This document shows, piece after piece, positions 7,026 to 15,257 of a stretch of 42,274 nt of DNA. Each line of letters starts with the position of its first letter. The first letter of the stretch is position 1. The notes under the pieces are model-generated. The model was not told the origin of the DNA and did no database searches. It saw only the letters and a list, made by a program, of their open reading frames with translations. Made by a program: the position numbers and the translations under genes. Source of the DNA: CAYUQT01 sp964596165. GTDB taxonomy: Bacteria; Planctomycetota; Phycisphaerae; UBA1845; JAFGLZ01. Location: NCBI GenBank assembly GCA_964596165.1, contig CAZQTW010000055.1, positions 1 through 42,274 of the forward strand. Direction: 5' to 3'.

Positions 7026-8599
7026 GGGGTCCTCTCCGTGTCATGAGGCCCCCGAGCACAGTCCCGGCGATCGGCGCGACCCATGACCACATCTTCCGCA
7101 AACGCAAGACAAGACGGCGCCCCGCAAAGCCCGCAGTTTGTCCCCGGTAGCGCCTTATGCAGCGCATCGATTCGCGCAAGCTTGTCAATTGCCTGGGACA
7201 TGTCCGCATCCAGTCGCATGCCGGGTCGGGCGGTGAGGGGGGTCGTCCGTTCCACCGCCTTGGCCAGGGGATCCTGCGGGACATGGCCTTGCGCCAGGCG
7301 ATGCCGTGAAACGAAGGCGTCCTCGGGGAACAGAGGCGAGCCGAAACACCCCTGGTCGCACGAGCACGGCTCGAGGACGTCAACATCGCCCAACAGGCCG
7401 TTCTCGACTTCCTCGAGAACACGCAAGACGTGTCGGATGCCGCTAACCTCGAGTAAGGACGGGCTGTCCGCCGGGGCGGCTTGGATGGGCTTGTCTTCGA
7501 CGGCGTGTTGGGGCTCACGCGGAAGTGTGGCCAAACGCCTCATCACCGCACCGCGCAACCCGACAACGCTTACAACGTCAATATCCTTGCACGAAGCGGA
7601 TGCAAGGGCCGCTGCGTACTGGCAAGGGCACGTTACGCTCAGGACCAGCGCGCGCGAACCCAGTTCACTGCGCACAGCCTCCACGGGCGAAAGGAACGGT
7701 GCCAAATGGGGCAGTAGCGAGGGGAAACGCGTCTGGATCAGGTTGACGACCGCCACGCATAGGGGCGAGATGACCGGTCGCAGACGGGTGTTCTCACGGG
7801 CATAACGGATGCACGCCTTACGGAGGGCCTTCTTCCATTCCTCCAGGATGTGCAGCTCGGAGAAGCCCATCTCAGACAGGACCTTGATAACCTGTTGTGT
7901 GCTGATCCCCGGACCGAATTGGGTCAGGAACGAATCGGAGACAACCAAGCAGGCGCCTTTCCGTGCCTTTGGCTCAGACTCGGTTGTAGCCATTCGCAGT
8001 GCGCCCGTCGTGCAGGCCTGAACGCATGCCGGGCAGTTGATGCATAGGTGTTCGAGGACGATCGGCCGGTTGTTGCGTACGCGAAGAGCCCCGGTGGGAC
8101 AAACACGGAGACAATTGAGGCAGCCGGTACAGGCTTGGGAAATAATCTTTAAGGCCGTTCGGCTTGCCCCGGTCTCGCCCTGGGACCGCAAGAACACCGT
8201 AAAACGGACCTGAGTGCCCTGTCCCACAAGGGACTCGATGGCGAGCCGATCGGTGTTCTTCTTGATATTCGGCAGGCCCATGCCGGCACCGAAGCCAAAG
8301 TCTCGGGCTTCAGGCGGGGCTGTGGAGAAGCCTTCCTGCATCGCCTGATCAATATCGGGAATACCGGGGCCTTCGTCGATGACCTCCACCTCGAGCCGGC
8401 CGTCTTCTATGACGTAGTGCATCCGGCCATTGTGGGCATGGATGACGACGTTCATTTCAGCTTCGTAGGCGGCGATCATGGCTCTACGGATGTCGGCGGG
8501 TTCAACGCCGATCTTCTTTAATGATTCCTTGAGGCTGCTTGAGGCCGAGCCTCCGTGTACATAATCCCCGCCCCTGATCTCGTGCGATCCCGTGGTCAT
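7022..8599 (-). CDS. anti-sigma-like GHKL ATPase fused to 2x[4Fe-4S] and degenerate hydrogenase-like domain
   Basis: A 525-residue multidomain protein. Residues 1-140 are an RsbW-like GHKL ATPase with N50, G1 box DEGPGI at 75-80 and a glycine-rich box GFGAGMGLP at 102-110. Two ferredoxin motifs follow (Cys157/160/163/167 and Cys186/189/192/196). Residues about 215-430 resemble the [FeFe] hydrogenase H-cluster domain but are degenerate. The L1-like site reads SPLCVAVV (277-284), the L2-like site reads TCPCQY (323-328) without the conserved Lys, and the L3-like site keeps C-x3-C in CDQGC (414-418). The C-terminus has another [4Fe-4S] motif (Cys489, 492, 497, 514). It is unlikely to be an active hydrogenase. 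A redox or H2 sensor that switches the ATPase or kinase-like part is the best inference. Overlaps of ATGA type link it to both neighbouring DRTGG genes. Confidence 0.88.
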   Translation of the reverse strand: MTTGSHEIRGGDYVHGGSASSSLKESLKKIGVEPADIRRAMIAAYEAEMNVVIHAHNGRMHYVIEDGRLEVEVIDEGPGIPDIDQAMQEGFSTAPPEARDFGFGAGMGLPNIKKNTDRLAIESLVGQGTQVRFTVFLRSQGETGASRTALKIISQACTGCLNCLRVCPTGALRVRNNRPIVLEHLCINCPACVQACTTGALRMATTESEPKARKGACLVVSDSFLTQFGPGISTQQVIKVLSEMGFSELHILEEWKKALRKACIRYARENTRLRPVISPLCVAVVNLIQTRFPSLLPHLAPFLSPVEAVRSELGSRALVLSVTCPCQYAAALASASCKDIDVVSVVGLRGAVMRRLATLPREPQHAVEDKPIQAAPADSPSLLEVSGIRHVLRVLEEVENGLLGDVDVLEPCSCDQGCFGSPLFPEDAFVSRHRLAQGHVPQDPLAKAVERTTPLTARPGMRLDADMSQAIDKLARIDALHKALPGTNCGLCGAPSCLAFAEDVVMGRADRRDCARGPHDTERTP

Positions 8600-8952
8600 G
8601 GGCTGGGTTTGAAACTCCCATCAAAACACAGGTACAAACGACCGCATGTCTCGAACAAGTCCACTGGCGAAATCACGAGTATCGTCCCACGCTGTTCCGC
8701 AAGAGTGAGCGTGTCTGAACCGGGGACGGCGCCGTTAACCAGGCAGATCGCCGGGACATCCATGAGCTGTGCGATTCGCGGCAGCAGATTGTGCGACATG
8801 TTTGTGACAAGCAGCGTCGTGTTTGAAGCCGCGTTCAGGATCTCGCTTATGGTATCGCCGGCATAGATGCGTTGGATGTCGACCTCACTCGCCTTGTTCG
8901 CGTGAGTGAGGATCCGACCGCCGATCTTGCTGACCAGTTCACTCAGTTTCAC
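8596..8952 (-). CDS. DRTGG-domain protein 2, first gene of the hydrogenase operon
   Basis: A 118-residue protein resembling the DRTGG family and the other small protein at 6672-7025: short N-terminal helix MKLSELVSKIGG, a YAGDTISEILN segment near 30-40 matching AGHASDLLSDVL of the paralogue, and a matching C-terminal SPVDLFETCGRLY. The GTG start at 8952 has GGAG seven bases upstream. It ends in an ATGA overlap with the ATPase/Fe-S fusion. The putative sigma-54 promoter lies about 45 bases upstream of the start. Function unknown; ligand sensing is likely from the family. Confidence 0.75.
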   Translation of the reverse strand: MKLSELVSKIGGRILTHANKASEVDIQRIYAGDTISEILNAASNTTLLVTNMSHNLLPRIAQLMDVPAICLVNGAVPGSDTLTLAEQRGTILVISPVDLFETCGRLYLCFDGSFKPSP

Positions 8953-8996
8953 ATGGGGTCTCCGCGCAATGCCGCGCCCGCTCCAAGGCGAGGGCT

Positions 8997-9012
8997 AGCA
9001 GAAACAATGCCA
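8997..9012 (-). promoter_or_regulatory. putative sigma-54 (-24/-12) promoter of hydrogenase operon
   Basis: The minus strand reads TGGCATTGTTTCTGCT. It has the invariant GG (-24), exactly ten bases, then GC (-12), and matches the TGGCA and TGC(A/T) blocks of the sigma-54 consensus. Predicted transcription start is near 8986, leaving a leader of about 35 bases before the GTG at 8952. A sigma-54 activator and kinase are encoded immediately upstream, which supports the call. A small palindrome TGTTCAACA at 9129-9137, about 145 bases above the start site, is a possible activator site. Confidence 0.7.
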
Positions 9013-9244
9013 AACAGCCGTCACGCGGCGAAAAGAACATAACGCGCTTCTGTTAAGCCGGTTATGAACGATTCTAGGGCGGTGAGATGCGATGCTGGAT
9101 CTTGTCCGGGTAGACTTCCGTAATATATTGTTCAACAGGATTTTATGGCGTTTACCGTGATAGGCGTTGTTCGGAAGCCATTGGAAGGGCGCGTTCAATG
9201 TGTGCATGGATCCCCCGCGGGAGATCTGTGCCCAACCCGTGCGG

Positions 9245-10648
9245 TCACGAACGAAAGTCTTCCTTCTGAAGTCCGTACTTCTTCATTCGCTCGTAGAGTG
9301 CTCTGCGGGAGATTCCAAGAGAGACTGACGTGGTGGTTACTTCACCGCGATTCTCTCGGAGGGCGGCCTCGATCACCCTCTTCTCGGTAAGTTCCATCTC
9401 ATCATGGAGCCTTCCCGGTGTTGCGGGTAGGGACACGAGCCGACATGATGCGAAGGTTTCTTCCACCTCAAACGGTCCGGCCACTCCGTTGTGAGCGGTG
9501 ATGACCATACGTTCTACGGCGTTCTTGAGCTCGCGTATGTTGCCGGGCCACGGATGACGCAGCATCTGGTCGAGTGTTTTCTCAGGAATCTGCGGCGGAG
9601 CGACGGCGTATCTCTCGCATGCCTGCCGGACGAAGTGGGTCACGAGCAGGGGGATGTCTTCCGGACGGTCCCGCAAGGGAGGTATGAACAGCGTCAACAC
9701 GGCGATGCGATGGAAGAAGTCCTCCCGCATTCGGCCCTGCTGGACTTCCTCCAACAGATTGAGTTTTGTCGTGCTGATGAGGCGAATGTTGACCTTGCGC
9801 GGACTGTCCGAGCCAAGCGGTTGCACGAGGCCGTCCTCCAGCACCCGCAAAAGCTGTATCTCCGCCCTGGCGGAGATACTTTCAACCTCATCCAATAGCA
9901 GCGTGCCGCCGGACGCCGTCACCAGTCTGCCGGCCCTTTCGCCGACGGCGCCCGTAAAGGCCCCCCGGGCATGGCCGAACAGTTCGCTCTCGAGCATGGT
10001 CTCCGGTAAAGCGCCGGCGTTCACGGGCACGAACGGACCCGGCGCGCGGGCGCTCTGATGGTGAATGGCTCGAGCGGCAAGCTCCTTTCCGACCCCCGTC
10101 TCGCCCACGATGAGAACCGGCGCATCGGACCTGGCGACGACCTCGATCTGATCCAGAAGATCGTGCATGGGCCAACTCCTTCCGACCATTCCGAACCGTC
10201 CGTCCTCCACGGGAAGAAGGCGATTCAATCGGTCGCGGAGCTCTTGGCCCTCCCTACGGAGCGCGGTCTTCTCGACGGCGCGCCGGATCGACGCGATGAG
10301 CACATCGTCCTCAAAGGGTTTCTCGACAAAGTCGTATGCGCCGGCCTTCAAACAGCGAACGGCCATGGAGATGTCGCCGTGGCCGGTAATCATGATGACA
10401 GGCGGACAAGCCGGTCGTTTCGAGAGCTCGGCGAGAAACTCCTCGCCGTCCATACCCGGCATCTTAACATCGGTGATGATGCAATCGGCGTCTGTGAGTT
10501 GGGGCCAGGCCAGCGAGGCTTCGGCCGACGAAAAGACCTCGGCGGTGTAACCGCGCAATCGCAGCATCTGGCCTATGGAGAGACGGGCAGCCTGGTCGTC
10601 ATCGATGACGACAACGGTTCCCTTGGACGGTCCTGAAGTCTTAGACAT
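9245..10648 (-). CDS. NtrC/DctD-family sigma-54-dependent response regulator
   Basis: A 467-residue transcription activator. The receiver domain covers residues about 10-125, with acidic pocket DDD near 16-18, phosphoacceptor Asp60 (CIITDVKMPG) and Lys110. The AAA+ domain has Walker A GETGVGKE at 182, an intact GAFTGA sigma-54 contact loop at 229-234, and Walker B LLLDEV near 250. A Fis-type helix-turn-helix closes the protein (ISRRALYERMKKYG). The chosen ATG at 10648 overlaps the end of the kinase gene by eight bases. An open frame continues upstream into the kinase and is not credible. DctD is the nearest familiar architecture, but the target here is probably the adjacent operon with its -24/-12 promoter (inference). 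The gene ends about 290 bases before that operon starts. Confidence 0.93.
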   Translation of the reverse strand: MSKTSGPSKGTVVVIDDDQAARLSIGQMLRLRGYTAEVFSSAEASLAWPQLTDADCIITDVKMPGMDGEEFLAELSKRPACPPVIMITGHGDISMAVRCLKAGAYDFVEKPFEDDVLIASIRRAVEKTALRREGQELRDRLNRLLPVEDGRFGMVGRSWPMHDLLDQIEVVARSDAPVLIVGETGVGKELAARAIHHQSARAPGPFVPVNAGALPETMLESELFGHARGAFTGAVGERAGRLVTASGGTLLLDEVESISARAEIQLLRVLEDGLVQPLGSDSPRKVNIRLISTTKLNLLEEVQQGRMREDFFHRIAVLTLFIPPLRDRPEDIPLLVTHFVRQACERYAVAPPQIPEKTLDQMLRHPWPGNIRELKNAVERMVITAHNGVAGPFEVEETFASCRLVSLPATPGRLHDEMELTEKRVIEAALRENRGEVTTTSVSLGISRRALYERMKKYGLQKEDFRS

Positions 10649-12176
10649 GTTCGCTCGATCGTGCTGGGGGTTCCTGGTTGTCCGCGGCGGGCAGCCGGAC
10701 TCTGAAGACGGCGCCTTTGCCCGGCTCGCCGAACGCCTCAATCTCGCCTTTGTGCTCCTTCACGATACTCAACGAGATGGACAATCCCAACCCCGTTCCC
10801 TGGCCAACCTTCTTCGTACTGTAGAACGGAGTGAACAAACGATCCATATCGTCCTGCACGAAGCCCTTGCCGCTGTCCTTAATCTCAACAACGACGGAAC
10901 AGTCTTCATTGGGCTCGAAGTAGGTGCGGACTCTCAATTGACGCCGCGAGGTTTCCTCCATAGCCTGTCGCGCGTTGGTCAGGAGGTTGAGAAAGACCTG
11001 CTCGAGCCTGATGCGATCTCCCAGAACATCGGGCAAGCCATCGGTCAGGTTCATCGACACCTCAACGCCGGATAGTCTGAACTGCGGCATGACGAAGTCG
11101 ACGCTATCTCTGACAATACCGTTGATGCCCACCCGCGCGAAATGGGGCTCAGCCCTTCGTGTAAGCTGGCGCATTTGGTTGATAATGCGGGCGGCCCGGT
11201 CCACCTGGTCGGATATGAGACGAACGTTGTTCACGATTTCCTGCTGTTCGCCGACCCCGTTTTCGATCATGTAGATCGCGTTCTTTGCGTAGTTCTTGAT
11301 GCCGGTGAGCGGCTGGTTCAACTCATGGGCTACGGCGGCGGCCATCTCGCCCAACTCCGCTAGTCGCGTCGAGTGGACGAGTTGCTCCTCCTGTATGACG
11401 GTAAGCTCAGACAGCTCCCGATGCCTGTCTTCGGCCTGTTTCCTGTCCGTGATGTCATACGCGTTGACCATGACGGCCGGTTTGCCCTCGAAGATGGCTT
11501 CGGTGCTTGCGACGTCCGCCCACATGACGGTTCCATTCGCCCTCAGGAATCGGCATTCATATCTCAAGTCGCACGGACCGCCCGACTGCCGCCGCGCAAT
11601 GAGTCGTCGAACGGTCGGCTGATCTTGCTCGTGGATGAGATCCCATATGCGCTTTCCGATGAGATCGGAAGGCCGACACCCCAGCATCTCGCCGAGCCGC
11701 GGGCTGGCGAAGATGATGTTCTCATGTCTATAGATGAGGATGCCGGTGAGGGACTTTTCGATCAGGAGGCGATATCTTCCCTCGGAGGACTCCTGGCCTG
11801 CCTTGTAGACGACGAGCCGATCGCTCAGAGTCCCTCCGCAGAACGCAATTGCCACGAAGAGTAAGGTTTGGCGAGCGACACTCCATGCTGCGCCGGGCCC
11901 CTGATCCCAGAGAAGCAGGCTTGTCGCCATAGCACCGATAACGGTGGCGGGAAAAGCGGCTCTGCGCCCCCAGTACAAGGCCGCCATCAAGACGGGGCCA
12001 TACAGAAGGTGGCTGTAGAGGTTGGAGGCCTGTCTGTCGGGGGTGAGAATCGCCAGGAGGATGTAGGCTGCCAGCCAGAGGCCGACGGCGCATGGGTGAG
12101 GCATCCACCGCTGTTCGGAGACTCTTTGCGGACATCCGCCTTCGGGACGGTTTACACGTGTCCTGATCTGGGCCAT
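10641..12176 (-). CDS. membrane PAS-domain sensor histidine kinase
   Basis: About 511 residues from the ATG at 12176. Several hydrophobic segments occupy the N-terminal 120 residues, which is a compact membrane module with little periplasmic sequence. A PAS/PAC domain follows (RYRLLIEKSLTGILIY to AYDITDRKQAEDR). The HisKA box is VAHELNQPLTG, with the phosphorylated His near residue 284. The ATPase has N box NLLTNARQAM, G1 DSGKGF and G2 GTGLGLSIS. The start is uncertain: a TTG at 12236 and a later ATG at 12104 are also in frame, and none has a strong ribosome site. It is cotranscribed with, and overlaps, the response regulator and should phosphorylate it. The signal is unknown; the PAS domain has no diagnostic heme or flavin residues that I can see. 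Confidence 0.9.
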   Translation of the reverse strand: MAQIRTRVNRPEGGCPQRVSEQRWMPHPCAVGLWLAAYILLAILTPDRQASNLYSHLLYGPVLMAALYWGRRAAFPATVIGAMATSLLLWDQGPGAAWSVARQTLLFVAIAFCGGTLSDRLVVYKAGQESSEGRYRLLIEKSLTGILIYRHENIIFASPRLGEMLGCRPSDLIGKRIWDLIHEQDQPTVRRLIARRQSGGPCDLRYECRFLRANGTVMWADVASTEAIFEGKPAVMVNAYDITDRKQAEDRHRELSELTVIQEEQLVHSTRLAELGEMAAAVAHELNQPLTGIKNYAKNAIYMIENGVGEQQEIVNNVRLISDQVDRAARIINQMRQLTRRAEPHFARVGINGIVRDSVDFVMPQFRLSGVEVSMNLTDGLPDVLGDRIRLEQVFLNLLTNARQAMEETSRRQLRVRTYFEPNEDCSVVVEIKDSGKGFVQDDMDRLFTPFYSTKKVGQGTGLGLSISLSIVKEHKGEIEAFGEPGKGAVFRVRLPAADNQEPPARSSEHV

Positions 12177-12303
12177 TGTAGCAGCAGACACCGGCTCCCA
12201 AACCCTCAACCTACACCGTTTGCCCCCGTGTATCAATGTTTGCGGCGTCTTCCGTCGGGTTGGGAGTCTTCATGTAAAGGGTCCGAAGAGGGGTCGAAAC
12301 CCA

Positions 12304-12331
12304 TTGAAAATGCAACCATTGCGGTAATAAT
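12304..12331 (+). promoter_or_regulatory. candidate sigma-70 type promoter for the URO-D/araB genes
   Basis: TTGAAA at 12304-12309 and AATAAT at 12326-12331 are separated by 16 bases. Each box matches the consensus at five of six positions. The start site would be near 12338, leaving about 59 bases before the ATG at 12397. In a GC-rich genome this AT-rich pair stands out, but the organism's housekeeping promoter preferences are not known. Confidence 0.5.
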
Positions 12332-12396
12332 GACCCTGTCAGCCTCCTGTCGGCCGAGGTGGGTGTGGTTGTGACACGCAGGAGGAGGTGTTGCCG

Positions 12397-13458
12397 ATGA
12401 CGTCGTGCGAACGAGTTCTGTTGGCGTTGCGCCACCGCGAAGCCGATCGAGTGCCCATCAGCGACAGCCCGTGGGCTACGACTGTCGCAAGATGGCACAA
12501 GGAAGGATTGCCGGAAGGCGTCAGTCCGGAAGTCTACTTCAACTATGAGTTTGCGGGCCAAGGCGCGGATACCTCCTTTCAGCTTCCCACCACGATTGTC
12601 GAAGAGACCGACGACTACATCGTCGAAACGAACGGCAACGGGGCCACTCACAAGAATTGGAAGAAGGCAACCAGCACACCCGAATGCCTTGGCTTCACGA
12701 TTACCACGCGGCGGGCCTGGGAGGCGCATAAGGACAGGCTTGCCTTCAACCGAAATCGCGTGGATTGGGAGGGCGGCCTGAAGGCCAACCGAGATGCGGT
12801 GAAGGAGGGCAAGTTCGTCGCCTACTCCGCAGCCTTTGGCTACGACTGGACCCAGGGCGTGGTGGGCAGTGAGACTCTGTTGGCGACCATGGCCGTCGAA
12901 CCGGACTGGATCAAGGAGTTGATGCTTGCCGAGGCCGAACTCGTCATCAACTGCGCGGAGGAGATGATGGGTAAGGGCTTCCATTTCAATGGCGCCTTCA
13001 TGTTCGACGACAACGGGTATCGCAATGCCACGCTATTCAGCCCGAGGATGTATGAGGAAATCGTCTGGCCGGTGCACAAGCGCGTTTGCGATTTCTTCAG
13101 TGCCCGCGACATGCCGGTGATCCTCCATACGTGCGGCAACGTGAAGGCCTTCATTCCCGGCTACATCAAGGCCGGCTTCACCTGCCTACAACCGCTGGAG
13201 GTCAAGGCGGGAATGGACCTGATCACGCTCAAACGTGATTATGGGGACTACCTCGCGTTCATGGGCGGGATTGATGTCCGCAAGATGGCGATGGACGATC
13301 CCCGCCCGATCGAGGAGGAAGTGCGCACCAAGATTACGGCGGCCAAGGTGGGGGGCGGCTACATTTATCACAGCGATCATTCGGTGCCCGACAATGTGAG
13401 CTTCGAGAACTATCGGCGAGTCATGGATCTGGTGGCCCGATACGGCGGCTACAGGTAG
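12397..13458 (+). CDS. uroporphyrinogen decarboxylase-family (URO-D) protein
   Basis: A 353-residue TIM-barrel protein of the URO-D superfamily, which also contains MtaA/CmuA-type methyltransferases. The start CERVLLALRHREADRVPI is typical of this group, and HTCGNV at 244-249 carries the His-x-Cys pair used for zinc in the methyltransferase branch. The third zinc Cys is not obvious: the C-terminal position reads YHSDHSVP. The strict heme-pathway arginine cluster at the N-terminus is not evident, so it is probably not HemE. The ATG at 12397 follows GGAGGAGG at 12381-12388. It is followed by araB 113 bases downstream on the same strand. Such divergent URO-D proteins often occur beside sugar genes in Planctomycetota and Lentisphaerota (recollection); the reaction is unknown. 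Confidence 0.85.
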   Translation: MTSCERVLLALRHREADRVPISDSPWATTVARWHKEGLPEGVSPEVYFNYEFAGQGADTSFQLPTTIVEETDDYIVETNGNGATHKNWKKATSTPECLGFTITTRRAWEAHKDRLAFNRNRVDWEGGLKANRDAVKEGKFVAYSAAFGYDWTQGVVGSETLLATMAVEPDWIKELMLAEAELVINCAEEMMGKGFHFNGAFMFDDNGYRNATLFSPRMYEEIVWPVHKRVCDFFSARDMPVILHTCGNVKAFIPGYIKAGFTCLQPLEVKAGMDLITLKRDYGDYLAFMGGIDVRKMAMDDPRPIEEEVRTKITAAKVGGGYIYHSDHSVPDNVSFENYRRVMDLVARYGGYR

Positions 13459-13571
13459 GACTTCGCACGGAAGTGGTGATTCTGCCTGGGCACCGACGGG
13501 GGTCATCGAGTGCAAGATTCGCCTTGGAACGTGCGGATCCGGCTCGGAAGGTGTCCAAAGGAGATCGACAG

Positions 13572-15257
13572 ATGGCGACGTACGCGATGGGCCTGGATTT
13601 CGGAACCAACACCGTTCGTGCCCTGATCGTCAACACCGCCGACGGGGAGGAGATCGCCACGGCCGTGGCAAAGTATCCGAGCGGCAAGGACGGCGTGATC
13701 ATTGACGAGAAGGACCCGAACCTGGCCCGCCAGGTGCCGGCCGACTATCGCAAGAGCCTCACCCGGTGCGTCGAGGACGCCTTGAGGAAGGCCAAGAAGC
13801 AAAAGGGATTCAAGGCGGATCAGATCATCGGGATCGGCGTGGACACCACGGGCAGCACACCGTTGCCGGTCGATGAAGACTGCCGGCCGTTGGCGGATCA
13901 CCCCGAGTTCAAGAAGAATCCGAACGCCTACGCGTGGTTGTGGAAGGATCACACCAGTTTCGCCGAAGCGCAGGAGATCACGGCGATCGCTTCGCGTGAG
14001 CATCCGGAGTACCTGGCCAAGTGCGGTGGGACCTACAGCAGCGAGTGGTTCTGGAGCAAGGCGCTGCACTGCCTCCGCGTCGCGCCCCAGGTCATGGAAG
14101 CTGCGGCGAGCTGGGTCGAGTGCGCCGACTATATCCCGGGGTTCTTGGTGGGCTGCACCTCTCCAAGCCGGCTCAAGCGAAGCGTTTGCGCAGCGGGCCA
14201 CAAGGCGATGTACCACGCCAGTTGGCACCTGCCGGCGGCCGACATGCTGGGCAGGCTGGATCCTAGGCTGGGCGAGCTGCGGGCCAACCGCTGTTACGAG
14301 GAGGCCTTTGCGGCCGACCAGCGGGCGGGGCTGCTCTGCGAGACATGGGCAAAGAAGCTTGGACTCAAGCCGGGTATTCCAGTGGCGGTGGGGGCCTTCG
14401 ATGCCCACACGGGTGCCGTCGGCGCGGGCATCGCCCCGGGCATCCTCGTGAAGATCATCGGTACGAGCACGTGCGACATGATGGTCCATCCCAACACGTT
14501 GCCGCTCGCCGACGTTCCGGGTCTTTGCGGGATCGTCGACGGCTCAATTCTGCCGGGCTACTTCGGGCTTGAGGCAGGTCAATCGGCCGTGGGCGACATC
14601 TTCAACTGGTTCGTCCAGTACTTCGACGACGGCAGCAGCAAGGCCCACGATCGGTTGACCAAGCGGGCTGCCAAGCTTCGTCCCGGCGAGAGCGGTCTGC
14701 TCGCCCTCGACTGGAACAATGGAAACAGGACGATCCTGGTGGACGTCCGGTTGACAGGGCTGCTCCTGGGCCAGACGTTGCATACGCGGCCGGCCGAGGT
14801 TTACCGTGCGCTGATCGAGGCCACCGCGTTCGGCGCTCGTACGATCATGGAGCGTTTCGAAGAGTACGGCGTGAAGGTGAATGCTGTCGTGAATTGTGGC
14901 GGGATCGCGGAGAAAAACCCGCTCCTGATGCAGATCTACGCCGACGTGATGGGCAGACCCATGAAGATCTCGCGGTCGGCCCAGACGTGTGCCCTGGGCT
15001 CGGCGATGTTCGGAGCGGTAGTCGCCGGACCCGAGGCTGGCGGCTACGGCAAGGTCGAAGAGGCGCAGGCCGCGATGGCCGGTCTCAAGAAGCAGGTCTA
15101 TGAGCCCGACCCGGCCGCACGCCAGATGTATGACCGTCTGTACCGTCTGTATCGTCAGCTCCACGATGGATTCGGCACGAACTCCTGGAACGGCAACATG
15201 TATAACGTCATGAAGGAGATGCTGGCGATCCGCGACGAGGTCCGCGCTGCGAAATAG
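13572..15257 (+). CDS. araB: ribulokinase (FGGY family)
   Basis: A 561-residue FGGY carbohydrate kinase, a usual length for AraB. It phosphorylates L-ribulose (and sometimes other ribuloses) to ribulose 5-phosphate with ATP in the cytoplasm. The N-terminal phosphate loop is GLDFGTNTVRALI, GVDTTGSTPLPVD lies near 100, and GTSTCDMM near 298 is the ribulokinase-specific signature. FDAHTGAVGAGI and NCGGIAEKNPLLMQ are further family blocks. The ATG at 13572 is preceded by AAAGGAG; an upstream open extension lacks a ribosome site. No araA or araD is visible, so the substrate is inferred only from similarity. It probably shares a transcript with the URO-D gene. Confidence 0.93.
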   Translation: MATYAMGLDFGTNTVRALIVNTADGEEIATAVAKYPSGKDGVIIDEKDPNLARQVPADYRKSLTRCVEDALRKAKKQKGFKADQIIGIGVDTTGSTPLPVDEDCRPLADHPEFKKNPNAYAWLWKDHTSFAEAQEITAIASREHPEYLAKCGGTYSSEWFWSKALHCLRVAPQVMEAAASWVECADYIPGFLVGCTSPSRLKRSVCAAGHKAMYHASWHLPAADMLGRLDPRLGELRANRCYEEAFAADQRAGLLCETWAKKLGLKPGIPVAVGAFDAHTGAVGAGIAPGILVKIIGTSTCDMMVHPNTLPLADVPGLCGIVDGSILPGYFGLEAGQSAVGDIFNWFVQYFDDGSSKAHDRLTKRAAKLRPGESGLLALDWNNGNRTILVDVRLTGLLLGQTLHTRPAEVYRALIEATAFGARTIMERFEEYGVKVNAVVNCGGIAEKNPLLMQIYADVMGRPMKISRSAQTCALGSAMFGAVVAGPEAGGYGKVEEAQAAMAGLKKQVYEPDPAARQMYDRLYRLYRQLHDGFGTNSWNGNMYNVMKEMLAIRDEVRAAK

